From Candidatus Iainarchaeum sp. (GTDB lineage Archaea > B1Sed10-29 > WALL01), in contig JAGGYF010000035.1 of NCBI GenBank assembly GCA_021162685.1, positions 1 through 37,363 of the forward strand: a stretch of DNA of 37,363 nucleotides, given 5' to 3'. The position numbers and the translations under genes were made by a program. The notes below the pieces were generated by a model. It made no database searches and was not told where the DNA came from. It was given only the letters and a program-made list of their open reading frames with translations. Below, piece by piece: positions 1-11,400 of this stretch. Numbering within the stretch: the first letter of the stretch is position 1; each line of letters starts with the position of its first letter.

Positions 1-1781
1 GCGACCTCGAACAAATAGCGAACTTCTTTGAAGAACATGGCGATGAGATAAAAGACATTGATGAAGACCTGTATTACAAATTAGCGAATTATTACAACAC
101 AGAACTCGCCATATACAGATTGAACGAAATAAACAGAGGAGAAAACGTAGATGAAAATGTTGAATTCTTGGCAAATAACTATGGAGCTCTCAAAGACTCT
201 CTGGAAACACTTGGTAAGCATGATATTCTAGACGAAATGAAACGCGTTCTCAAAGAACATGGGTATGAAATTGAGGCAGAAGAGCAACCAACAGAAGAAG
301 AGGTAGAAGAGCAACCAACAGAGGAAGCAGAAGAGCAGCCAACTGAAGAGGCAGAAGAACAGCCAACAGAAGAGGAACAACCAACTGAAGAGGTAGAAGA
401 ACAACCAACAGAGGAAGCAGAAGAGCAACCAACTGAAGAGGAACAACCAACTGAAGAAGAGGTAGAAGAACAGCCAACAGAAGAGGTAGAAGAGCAACCA
501 ACTGAAGAGGCAGAAGAACAACCAACAGAGGAAGAAGCAGCAGAACGGCCACCAGCAAAACCAAAAGTAAGAAGAGTGAGGAAGAGGAGGGTAAAAAGGC
601 TATGGAAAGGGTTGGCACCAGAAGAAAAATTGAAAAGAGCAGTTCTTGGTCTCAAGAGCAATGTACGAATATCCAGTGATATTATAGAAGAAGTTTCTTC
701 CATATGCTCCACAGAACTTGACGAAATTAGCGATACACCTTCAGAAGAGGAGAGAAGGATATTAGAGGACATGCTTGATTTTGCAGTATATTCAGGAAAG
801 ATGAATGCAGAGCAGATAAATAGGATTATCTCAAAACTTGGTTTGTTAGAAAGAGAACAGAGAGGAGAAAGTGAAGCAACACAGCGTTTGGCAGGAATTC
901 GTGATGTTTTGAGGAGAAGACACCCCTCTCTCTATCGTGAGATTTTTCCAGCAACGAGGCTGACCAGAGAGGCACAGGAAAACATCCTTTCGGGGTTAGG
1001 AATATCTGCTTATTACCACGATGAGATTCCCAAAACAATGCTTGACAGATACGCAGGTAAGAAAGTAGATGAGATAGTTAGTGCTATCAGGAAGGAGTCA
1101 TTGGACAAAATGAAAGACCTGCTTGGTGAAGGACTTTCTAATAGAATGCTAGATGCACAGCAGGTAATGTTTAACATTGCTTTAGAGAAGAAAGAGATAA
1201 AGCCAGAACAACTTGCAGAGATTAAGGAAGGATTTGAAAAGATAAAAGGAAAACTTGAAGAGAGCAACTATGAGGAGTTTAAGGAATTTGTTTCATCACT
1301 CGGACCAGAACTCAGATCACTTGTAGAAACACCAAGCGAAGCGGTCAAAAACCTTAATCTTAAAATGAGAGCAAAACTGAAATCATTAGAACTTAGGGAA
1401 AAAGGAGAGTTTTATAATCCAGATGTTGTCGCGGAGAATGTAGTGAAAGGAATTTTCCCGGAAGAGAAGGTCGATATGCTTTTAGAAGCACTAGGTAATC
1501 TTAGCAAGTTTACAAATAGAAGAGGGAGTTTGGAACACTTTGCTGAGAGACTTTCTTCATCGCCAAGAATACTTGATGAGTGTATTGATTCTTTTAGGAG
1601 AATAGGTAAAGTGTTTGCTTCATTGCCAGATTATGATAAGGAGGCAAAAGATGTATATAAATCAAACTTGGATACATACTTCTCGCTGGGTGAAGACTTA
1701 GCTATTGAAAAAATAAAAGAGTTTGCGGAAAGAATAGAGAGCGAGATGAAAGGCAAAACGACAAAGAAGGGGGAGAAATGA
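1..1781 (+). CDS. Coiled-coil protein with GYEIE module and QPTEE tandem repeats (5' partial)
   Basis: The reading frame is open to the left edge (first full codon at 3), so this is the C-terminal part of a longer protein; the TTG at 120 is only an internal Leu codon. Three parts are visible. First, a ~90-residue helical module (DLEQIANFF ... LKEHGYEIE, 3-275) closely matches two modules in the giant protein encoded at 2445-14867. Second, an acidic low-complexity stretch holds 11 copies of QPTEE (about 279-540) and ends in a basic patch (KPKVRRVRKRRVKR). Third, about 390 charged, mainly helical residues with no family I recognise. No membrane segment or secretion signal is seen. The stop overlaps the next start (ATGA at 1778-1781), so the two genes are probably translationally coupled. 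Function unknown; a structural or scaffold role is inference. Confidence 0.85.
   Translation, partial: DLEQIANFFEEHGDEIKDIDEDLYYKLANYYNTELAIYRLNEINRGENVDENVEFLANNYGALKDSLETLGKHDILDEMKRVLKEHGYEIEAEEQPTEEEVEEQPTEEAEEQPTEEAEEQPTEEEQPTEEVEEQPTEEAEEQPTEEEQPTEEEVEEQPTEEVEEQPTEEAEEQPTEEEAAERPPAKPKVRRVRKRRVKRLWKGLAPEEKLKRAVLGLKSNVRISSDIIEEVSSICSTELDEISDTPSEEERRILEDMLDFAVYSGKMNAEQINRIISKLGLLEREQRGESEATQRLAGIRDVLRRRHPSLYREIFPATRLTREAQENILSGLGISAYYHDEIPKTMLDRYAGKKVDEIVSAIRKESLDKMKDLLGEGLSNRMLDAQQVMFNIALEKKEIKPEQLAEIKEGFEKIKGKLEESNYEEFKEFVSSLGPELRSLVETPSEAVKNLNLKMRAKLKSLELREKGEFYNPDVVAENVVKGIFPEEKVDMLLEALGNLSKFTNRRGSLEHFAERLSSSPRILDECIDSFRRIGKVFASLPDYDKEAKDVYKSNLDTYFSLGEDLAIEKIKEFAERIESEMKGKTTKKGEK
3..275 (+). 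repeat. GYEIE module, copy A (partial)
   Basis: This module encodes about 90 residues that recur twice in the giant gene (12357-12683 and 12684-13013). Similarity extends to DNA: the stretch around 217-275 is almost identical to 12945-13006, ending in the same codons for LKEHGYEIE. That points to recent duplication or gene conversion between the two genes. Confidence 0.85.
279..540 (+). repeat. Tandem repeat encoding 11 x QPTEE
   Basis: Units of mainly 24 nt, with 15- and 27-nt variants, encode EEQPTEE followed by A/V-E or nothing. Synonymous differences (caacca/cagcca, acagaa/actgaa) show the units are not all freshly copied. The product is a strongly acidic, Pro-containing and probably extended linker between the GYEIE module and the C-terminal helical region. 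Confidence 0.9.
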
Positions 1782-2440
1782 TCCTAAAGAAAAAGGCAAA
1801 GAGTGTAGGGTATAAGGGATTTAAGGAATTTCAGAAGCAGGTAAAAAAGCAAGAAAAGCAAGCCAAGAAGATCAAAGAATGGCACCCAATTGAAAAGCGG
1901 TTTGAGAAGTATAAGCAAAAGGTTACGACAGAGGGAAGGAAAAAGGTGAAACTTTTTGGTACAGAGGTTATCGCGAATGAGGAAGAGGCGAGGATTGTTA
2001 AGAGATACCTTGAAGCAACAAGGGCAACAGAAGCATTTGGTGAGGTAAAAAAACCAGAGGAATTAGTAGGAGAGAAGATACCAGCAAGAGTTATGCGCAG
2101 AGCGATGAGGTATGACCAAGTTCTTAGGGAAATGGAGAATATAGAAGAAGGAGAACAAATACCAAGTATGGAAAGAGTTGAGGGCAAAGAGCCAGAGGAA
2201 GAAAGGCAATCAGTTATGCCCACTGAGCCACAACGGCCCAGGGGAGAGACAGAGGAGGTTATACAACCAATGACTGAAGACACTGAGGGAATGATGGTTC
2301 CTTTGGAGACTGAAACAGTGGAAAAGAGAGTATACAAAAGAGGAGTATATGTTAGTGGAGCAGGATTTGAGATTGGTGCCATACTTCCCATAATAATTAT
2401 ACTTGTAATACTTTTCATCATACTCAACTTCATAAGGTGA
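1778..2440 (+). CDS. Tail-anchored charged protein, 220 aa
   Basis: The ATG overlaps the previous stop in ATGA. Residues 1-190 are hydrophilic and rich in Lys/Glu, with a coiled-coil-like start (KEFQKQVKKQEKQAKKIKEW), an acidic Pro/Glu-rich middle and no recognised domain. Residues ~193-219 form one very hydrophobic segment (IGAILPIIIILVILFIILNF) followed only by Arg, which is the layout of a C-tail-anchored protein with its bulk in the cytoplasm. It lies between two coiled-coil genes, and the giant gene starts 4 nt after its stop. A plausible role is membrane anchor for the neighbouring coiled-coil proteins; that is inference from context. Confidence 0.85.
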   Translation: MILKKKAKSVGYKGFKEFQKQVKKQEKQAKKIKEWHPIEKRFEKYKQKVTTEGRKKVKLFGTEVIANEEEARIVKRYLEATRATEAFGEVKKPEELVGEKIPARVMRRAMRYDQVLREMENIEEGEQIPSMERVEGKEPEEERQSVMPTEPQRPRGETEEVIQPMTEDTEGMMVPLETETVEKRVYKRGVYVSGAGFEIGAILPIIIILVILFIILNFIR

Positions 2441-2444
2441 GGGA

Positions 2445-5400
2445 TTGCCACTGTTCAGAAAGAAGAGAAGGCCGTTTATATGGTTGAAACCTGGCGAAAG
2501 AAAAGCATACAAAAGAGTAGTGGATAGAAGACCGTTTCCAATAGGTATGAGGAAGCCCTATGAGCAGGTAAGGGGGCTGTTTGAAGAGGCAAGAGAGAGA
2601 GTACCAGAAAAAAGGCCGGAGGAGAAACCAAAGGGCATAGACATTGAGCGATTGAAAAGATTAACAGGGCAACCACCTAAAGAACAAGAGAGAGTACGAA
2701 TTGACATTGGTAAGTTGAAAGAGGCAGCAGAGCGACCAGAGGAGAAACCAAAGGGCATAGACATTGAGCGATTGAAAGCATTGGCAGAGCGACCCATAGA
2801 AATAGAGGTTCCAGAGGAAAGAGAGCTAACAGAAAGAGAGTTTATAGATACGCTCCGTTTTTACGTTGAGCACGGAAAACCAATCTCTGGATGGCTGAAA
2901 GCAAAGATAAGGGAAGGAGGGTATGACCTAGACAGATTAATGGAAGCAGCAGGCGTTCCACCAGAGGAAAAACCAGCGGCGCTTCCTCTACCAAAACCTG
3001 TACCTGTGAAACGTATTACACCATCTGAGGAGTTACCAGAAGAGAAGATTAGGGAGATTAGAGAAACAGAGCTAAGCAAAAATACCGTATACAATATATT
3101 TGAGCCATATGATATGAAGGTACTTTACCTCAACTTGATTTTGAATAAACCTAAGGAGATGCTACAAAATAGTCAATTTCTGCGTGATGAGATACGTGCA
3201 TTAGCTCAGAATGGGGAGTTACATGAAGAAAAGGCAAACAAGATTCTTAGCGAATTTGATACATTCAAAGAGCAGATTATTCCTATAGTGGAAGAGCACG
3301 GAAAGATACTTGTAGATGCAGAGAAAAAGCAAGAGAAGATACTTTCAAAGGTTGATGAAATAGAAACAAGTGTCAAAGAGCACGAAAGAACAATCAGTGA
3401 GTTAGAAAAAAGGCTTGGACAGACAAATCCAAATGAGATGAAAGAGCTCGGAGATGGATTAGTTGCTGCGATAGGAGATATGAGGAAGCAAAAGGAAGAA
3501 CTTGAAGCATTGACAAGGGAACTTAAAGAGAAGATTAAAGGCGACACCGTAGAGAGAGAAACAGAGGAAGCACGCAGAAAGCTTGAGGAGAAGATTACAC
3601 GTTTGGAAGGAAATTATGTATTACTAGAAGAGGCAGTTGACAAGCATCTAGATATGCTCTCAGAGAGTATGGAGAAACAGAGGATGCAGTTGGAACAGAG
3701 TGCCTCGCTCCTCAACGAAATGGTTAAGAAAGGAACATACTCATTAGAGGATGTACAAAAGGTTTCTGGTGTAGTAAAACAACTAAACGAAACAGAGAGA
3801 GAAAAAGAGGATAAGGAGAATTACGTTAAGCAGTATTCAGATGTTATAAAGTCAATGAGAAAAGGGGACAAGCTTAGCGAACTAGAGACACATCTAAATG
3901 GGCTTTCCGAGACTATTAAGAATACATCTATCCAACTAGAGGAAGCAGTAAACAGGATAATAGAATCAACCAAGCCACCGTTAACTCTTGCTAGGAGAAC
4001 AGCAGAACAGATTGGAAACGTATTAACTGGTTTGGAAGAGGATATAAAACCAGAAAGGAGAGTAATGTTGAAAACATTAGAACATTCTCTTGGGGAGTAT
4101 GACACGAGAATAGAGAATGCCGAGAGAGCAATTGAGCATTTAAATGAGTTAAATAAGTCATTTGATGTTGAGGATGAACTAAAAGATGCAAAAAAAATCA
4201 TTGAAAATTTGAGGGATTCTAGAAATAAAGCAGAAGAGACATTACGCAATATGAAGATGACATACGAAAGACTAGATGAGAAGAAGAAGCTGCTCTCTCC
4301 TGAAGACATACAAGAGATTGAGAGGGGACTTAATGCTCCAATAGACCATGTAAAGCCAGATGTGGCCATAGGGGCAATAGAGGATTATTTGAATAAGAAA
4401 CAAAGAGAGGGCATAAAAACAATTGAAAGGGTTGTAACAGATATCCGCACAAAAGGCGTCCCAGAGATTTCTGTTAGTATAGATGAACTAACAAAAGCTG
4501 TTGAGACATTAAAGAAAGCAGGTGTTCCTGGAGATGAGGTCAATGAACATCTTGAGAGGGTTAAGGGAGAACTTTTATCAAGAATGCAGAGGGACACAGA
4601 AGAACTTAAAAAACAGGTGGATTCAAGGACAATGAAGATTGAGGAAAAAATTTCGGAGATAGAAAGGGACCCAAGTGCGATTGATGAAGTAATCAAAATG
4701 AGGGAAGAAATAGAGGGATTTAAGGACAGGATAGATGAGATGGTTGCACTTCAGAAAGCAGCAGAAGAAAAAGGTGTTGAAGTTAAGGTTTCTCTTGATG
4801 AGATAAAACAAAGCGTTGAAGAGCTACCAAATGAAATTAATCAGAAGATAAAGGAGGCTGTGGAAAAACAGATAGTGCTGATGACTAAGCAGCATGAGGA
4901 AACAGTGAATAAAATAGATGAAGAGATGCAGAGACTTAGATTGGATCTTGGTGTAGCAAAAACATCTGAAGACATTGCTGAAATCAATTCAAGATTAAAT
5001 GAAATTCAAACCAAATACAGCGAGCAACTGAGAAAGATTAGCGAAACCATTGAAAAACTTAAAACTGAACCGACCGAAGAAGCCGTTGGAAGAACGTTAG
5101 AAGAATTAAACAAAAAGCAAGAGGACATTGAAAGCTCTATTAATGCGTTAAGGGCAGAGGTCTCCGAAACCCATTCAAAACTTTCTGAAATAAGTGATAT
5201 TGTTAGGAGGATTGAGAGCACTTTATCCGATTTACCAAAGTATGAATTACAGGAACTTCCTTCCAAGATGGATGAAATAAATGCTCAAATAAAGCTTCTA
5301 GCAGAGAAAGGCGTATCAGAAGAGAAGATCAATGAATTGAGAAGAAATCTAATTTCAGAGATGAGCAGGCGATTTGAGGAACAGACAAATAGGTTTGCTA

Positions 5401-8400
5401 GCACAGAGGAAAAGATTACTAGGAATATTGAGGAGATAAATGAAACAATTAAAAATCTAAGTGAAAGAATTTCAGAAGAAGGCGTTTCAGAGCAGATAAA
5501 CAAGCTTGTTGAGGCAAGGAGAGCCCTCTCAGAGGAATTGCAGAACTTGAGAAGAGCAGTAGACATACTAAAAGAGGTCTCGGGTAAAGAAATTGACCTT
5601 GGCGGTGTGGACGAACTAGTTAGGCAACATGAGGCAATAAAAGACGGCATTTCTGATTTGGTCAAGAAGCAAGAAGAATTGGGAAGAAAGATTGAGGAGA
5701 ATGAAACTAATACAGAACAAGCAATACAAGATGCAATGGATAAACTCTCTAGTGAACATAACACAATTATCTCTAGACTTACAGATATTGATGAAAGACT
5801 GGATGAAAATCTCACCAATATAAAATCGGCAGTTGAAAGGGAGGAGACGCTAGATACAGCAATGATTGAGAACATCAATAAGTCAGCAGAGCAGATTAAT
5901 AGGTTGAGGTATGAATTGGAAACAGTAAGAAAATCAATTGAAAATATCAGAGCAATTGGAGCCGACACAACAGAGCTTGAGAGAAAACAGAACGAAATTT
6001 TGAGAAGGATTGATGAGTATAAGGAGAGGCTTGAAGAAAAGGTCACTAAAGGATTCGAAGAGATACAAGATTTGGTTAATCAGAAAATTAATGATGTAAA
6101 TGCAAACATGGATGAAAAATATGAAAAATTTAAGAACCTTATCCTACAACTTCCATCAAACCCACAACTGATTGATGAAATAAGAGGAGCAAGGGACGAT
6201 ATAATAAAGACACGCAACGAATTAACTACGAAGTTAGATGTTATACAAAGAACAATTGACGATTTAAAACGAAATCCTCACTTCAAGCCGCCAGACACTT
6301 CTGGAATAGGGGAGAGATTACGTAACATTGAGGATTTGATTAGAAATGAAGCGGATAATGTTGTTAGCAGTGTTGTAGAAGAACATAAAAAGACAAGAGA
6401 GGACTTAGAAAGAAGAGCAGAAGAACTAGACAAGAAACTAGAGGATGCAATCAATAGACTAAAAAAACCTGGGATAACAGATGAAGAAAGGGAAGAGCTG
6501 GTCAGGGAAATAAAAAAGATTGCAGAAGATAAGGACAAAGTATATAAGCAATTATCTGAGTTATCAGAACAACTGAGCAATGTGAGTGCAGGACTTAGTG
6601 GCTTGGGCGCGAAGGTAGATGCGTTAAAAGATGAGCATAAAAAGTTGTCAGATGAGTTATCCCAGATCTCTAGAGCTACTACTGAAATCACCTCAATGCT
6701 TTCCAGATTAAGCACGAGAGTTGCAGAAAAAGAAGACATAGATGTGGTGGTCAGAAGGTTGGAGGAGCAAGGCGAAGAATTAACAGGACTTAGAGAGATG
6801 CTTGAAACATTTATCAAACAAGCAGAAGGAGGAATGCGGGAAGCATATATGGAAGACATCTTGAGGGAAGATGAGAGATGGAGAAAGGAGGTAGAGGAAC
6901 TGGAGAAGAAAGAGCGAGAATATGAAGAAACAGGTAAGGAACTGGATGAATTGAAAAAGGCCATTGAAGAATGGAAAAGAGAGGAAGTTGGTAGGCCTCC
7001 TGTGAGTGATGAGGAGATTAGAAAGGAAGTTGAGAAATTAGAGGAGCATAAGAAAGAGTTAGAAGAGATGAGCAAAGAGTTAGAAACGTTTACTTATGGA
7101 AGGGTCCGGTCATTAGTTGCTGAGGGGTATCCCGAGGAAGCAACTTCAGAACTAGAAACACTTGCAAGCCAGGGAAGATACAATGAATTTTTGGATAAGT
7201 ATGAAGAACTTGTTAGGACAGCTATAACTGCAAAGGGTATAATAGATAGGGTAATTGAATCCGTTCCAGAACATTTGAGGGGGAGAGCAATTGATACCAT
7301 AACCAAGCCAGAGGCAATGGCAACAATGGCGCCAGTTGAGATTGAAGACCTGGTAAAGAAGCAGGTTGAGTTGTTTTTAAGGGACGAATTAAACAAATTC
7401 TATGAAAAGAACAACGTATCAAGGGATTTGCAGACCTATCTTGATGCTCTGGTATCTGCTGGAACCATTACTCCGAAGGATGTATTAGAGCAGAGCGATA
7501 TTTACAAAAGGATTGTGAAGGATTTTGAGGAAGTGAAAAGGAAAAGGGAGTTGCCAGAGGAAGTTGTTAAAGCAGTTGGAAAGGAGAGGGTTGAGGTTCC
7601 AGAAGAACATATAATACCTGTTACGAACGTTCCGAAGATAAACGAAATAAAATCGGATGCAAGGCAGGTTCTTCCGAACGAAGTTGTTGACTCTGTGCCA
7701 GATTATGAAGTAAATCAAATGCTTGATAAAGAGAATGTTCCAAAGCGTATACAAGAGCAACTGAAGAGAATAGAAGAGAAAGTAGATAAAATAGAAGGGC
7801 TTTTGCGCGAAAAGAAGGAGGAGTTAGAGAAGGAATATCCAGATCCAGCAAGAATTGCCGAAATAAACAAAGCTATAGAAAAGGCAGAGGAAGACATAGA
7901 AAAGTCAAAATCAACTATTGTGATTGGAGCGTTTATGGCACCAGAGAAGAAAGAGGAGATAAAGAAAGCACTTGATGACGCTAAGGATATTGAGAGGAGA
8001 TATAAACGCCTTGAAAGGGTCAAATCACCGTATGACCTATTTGGGGCAGAGATTCTTGAGACTATGCCAAAAACCCTCTCAAAAGAGGACGTAGAGGAAA
8101 TAGTAAATCCTGAAGGCATTGAAGAAAGGATAGCATCACTTGAAACCCAGGTAAGAGACCTGAAAGACAGGATAATGGAGCGTTCCAAAGAACCAGAAAA
8201 GATTGATGAGTTGATTGAATCAATTGAGGAATTCAAGAAAGCATTGACAAAACTTGCATTAGAATCAAAAGTTATAGGAAGAAATGAAGAGCAAGTTAAG
8301 AAAATTATGGATACGATTAATGGACTTAAGTCGGAGATAGAAGATGTTAAGGCAATAACTCCTTCTATCACCTCGGATCAAATTAATAAGACAGCAGAGA

Positions 8401-11400
8401 ACTTGGCTTCTGGAGCGATTACACCAGAGGATGCAGAAAATAGACTAAATTACTTCATGGATATTATCAAAAAGCAGGGATTGGTTCCAGAATCTTCAGA
8501 GTACAGGCAATTAATTGATTCTGTGAACAGGTTGCGTGAAGCACTGGAAAAAACAAAACTGAATAATGCTCTAAAAATACTTGAAGAACCCAGCATTGCA
8601 GAGGAGTTATTATGGGTCCAATCACTAAGTCCAGACATGGAGGGAGCGGGAGAAGTATTCAAGAGGGTGCACGAAGCATTGTTTATAGGCGATGTTGAGA
8701 GGATAACACAAGCAGTTGAAGAAGCAAAACGCATACAACCAGATCTAGAGAGGTCAGTTAAAGATGCAACAGTTGTTGAAGATGAAATCTCAAAGGAAAT
8801 AGAATCATTCATACCCACAAAAGCAAGTGATGAGGATATTGTCCGTGTCAGAAGGGAAATGGAAAGAACAAATGAGAAAATAGAGGAATTGGGACTCCTT
8901 TCAGAAAAGCCAGTAGTAAAAGAAATGATTGACAGATTGCAGACCAAAATATCTATACTAAATGAATTGATTGAAGAAGCAGAAAGAAGAAAACTGGGGG
9001 AAGTTGCAAAATCAAAGCCAATAGAAGAAGTGCCAGAGGAAATACAAAAGAAATTGAACAAACTTGATAAAGAATGGGAATCAGTTGAAGAAAAAGTGGA
9101 TGCATTATATGATAGGCTTGCCGAGAAAGTTGCAGAACTGGAGACAAAATGGCAGTCCATTGACAATTACTATAACAACCTTATAACAATGCTTGAAGAA
9201 GCCATTAAGAAGATGCCAGATGCAGAAGATACACTAAGAAACAAAATAGATGAATTGAAGAAACAAAGAGAAGAATTCAGAGAAACAATTTCAAATCAAG
9301 CAGGAAGCATAATCTCTGAAACAGCTGCGCCCGTTGATGATGTTTATGAAATAGACGAGTTGATAACATACAACATAGAGAAAGGCAATGAGGAGGAAGT
9401 AAAGTCATTGGTAGATCGGCTTGGGAAAAAACAAGCTGAAGCATACAAGAAGATGGAAGAACTTACGGAGAAGGCTGAAGCAAAGCTCTCAGAACTTTCA
9501 GAGAAACTCAAGGAGCATGAAGCGTTTAGATATATGGAAGAGGTTTTACCAGTACTTACAAAGGATGAGAGGGATAGATTCTTTGAGAAGGCTGCATTGC
9601 AGAGGGGGAAGTATCTTGTGAAAGAACCGGAAAAGACACCATTTGATTCAACGCCCGAGAGCATAGATAGCTGGCTGAGTCATTGGAGAGTATATCTATC
9701 CCAGAAGAGGCTTACTGAAGAAGAGCTTAAAGAGATGGTAGAGAGACGTAAACAAAAAGTAAAGGAGGATGTGAAAAGAGGGGTAGTGCGATTTGAGATG
9801 AAAAAGAAAAAAGAACCTGTTAAAAGACTTGTGAAATCAGAACCTCTGTTTGAAGGACTCTACGCGAAGTTGAAAAGCTTTATGAATCCTGAGGATTTCA
9901 AGGCACTTGAAAATAGAGTGAATGAAAAAGCAAGGAGTGAGCCCGAAAAGACTACTGAAATTTTTGAGTCAGAAGTCAGAGAGGAGCTAAATATTCCAGA
10001 AGAGAAATTCATTATTGATGGCGTTGATGAGAAAGCAGAGGAAGTAAAAGAGAAAAGAAAGGAAGAGTTATCAAAGAAAGAACCAGCAAGAATACTACAA
10101 GAAACAATAAAAGATGCGGAAAAGGTTGTTGAGACAGAAGGTATTGATGTAACGCAGGAAGAGATGAAAACATATTTAGAGATGCTTCCGATATCAATAC
10201 TTAAAGGCATGGAAGAAAGCAGAGAAACTGCAGTAGACGGATTAAAGAGGAGTATTGAGAAACAAGGTTTGCCTTCAGAAAAAGCAGAAGAGATTGTCAA
10301 AATTGTAGAAACAAGGATTAGGGATGCAAAACCAGCTTTTGACAAACAACTTGGAAAGGATGTGACAGAGGAGAAGAAAAGGATTATAAATAAGATTCCA
10401 GAAGCATTGCATGAAACGATAAAGAAAAGGACAGGTGTTGAAAACCTTTTAGAACTTGATAAAGACTTCCTCCAGGAAAGATTAGATGCCATAGAATTCA
10501 TTCAAAACACGTTCTTGCCTAGGTTCCCCGAAGCAGTAAAGTCTTTGAAAGAAAAGGTAAAAGTTCCTTTGGCATTGGTTTCTTTGGATGTTTTAAAGAA
10601 GGAATATGAAAAGGCAGAAAAGAAACGTGAGAAAGAAAATGAAGAGTTTTTGGATAGGCTTTCAGGCTGGGCTCAAGGTCTTCCTCCTGAAGTCTATTTA
10701 ACACCTGAAAAGAAGCCAACGATAGATGAAGCAATGTCAATTGCAAAACGGGCATTGAAGAAGATAGGGGAAGAATGGAAACTAAGTGAGGATACCTACA
10801 AAGCAGTTGAAAAAGGCGTTTCTGAATTTGTTGGTGCGCATGCTGGCAAATATAACACTACTAAGGAGTTGTATGATGCAATTATGACACATGCAGAGAT
10901 TATAAAGAGCAACTACTTGTGGGATTGGTTTGAGGAGTTTAGGGCATGGGCGATGAAACCCATTGAGAAACCAGTTGAAGTAAAAAAACCAGAGGTGAAA
11001 AAAGGCATATTAAGTCCAGAAGATGAAGCGTTCCTCCAGGGAATTCTTGATTGGGGAAAAGTGGTAGAAAAGCCTTTAGAAGCAACAGAATTCATGGTGA
11101 ATACTGCACTAACGTATTACATGAGTTCGCCGTTTAAGGAAGCCACTGATAAACTTCTAAGACAAGTTGGGATGTACAGAAATGAGAGGATGAGAAGGTC
11201 GCTAAAAGAAAAGGTGTTTAAGCAACTGTTTGAGAGAGCAACACAGTTTGAAAAAGCAAAACGCCTTTTTGAGGGCATATCCAGAGACAAACTTATAGAT
11301 GCTACTAGGTATATAGAGACAGCAAATAGAATGGTTGAAACAGCAATAAAGGAGAACAGAATAGGGGACGCAATAGATGTACTTGTGGACGAACTTAAGA

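Noticed and set aside
279-540. Possible CRISPR-like array
   Set aside because: The repeat is in frame, codes for QPTEE units and has no unique spacers. No CRISPR array or cas gene is seen.
179-772. Long minus-strand reading frames opposite the QPTEE repeat
   Set aside because: They are the low-complexity antisense of the repeat (Ser/Cys- or Leu-rich), without a ribosome-binding site. The same holds for many antisense frames opposite the giant gene.
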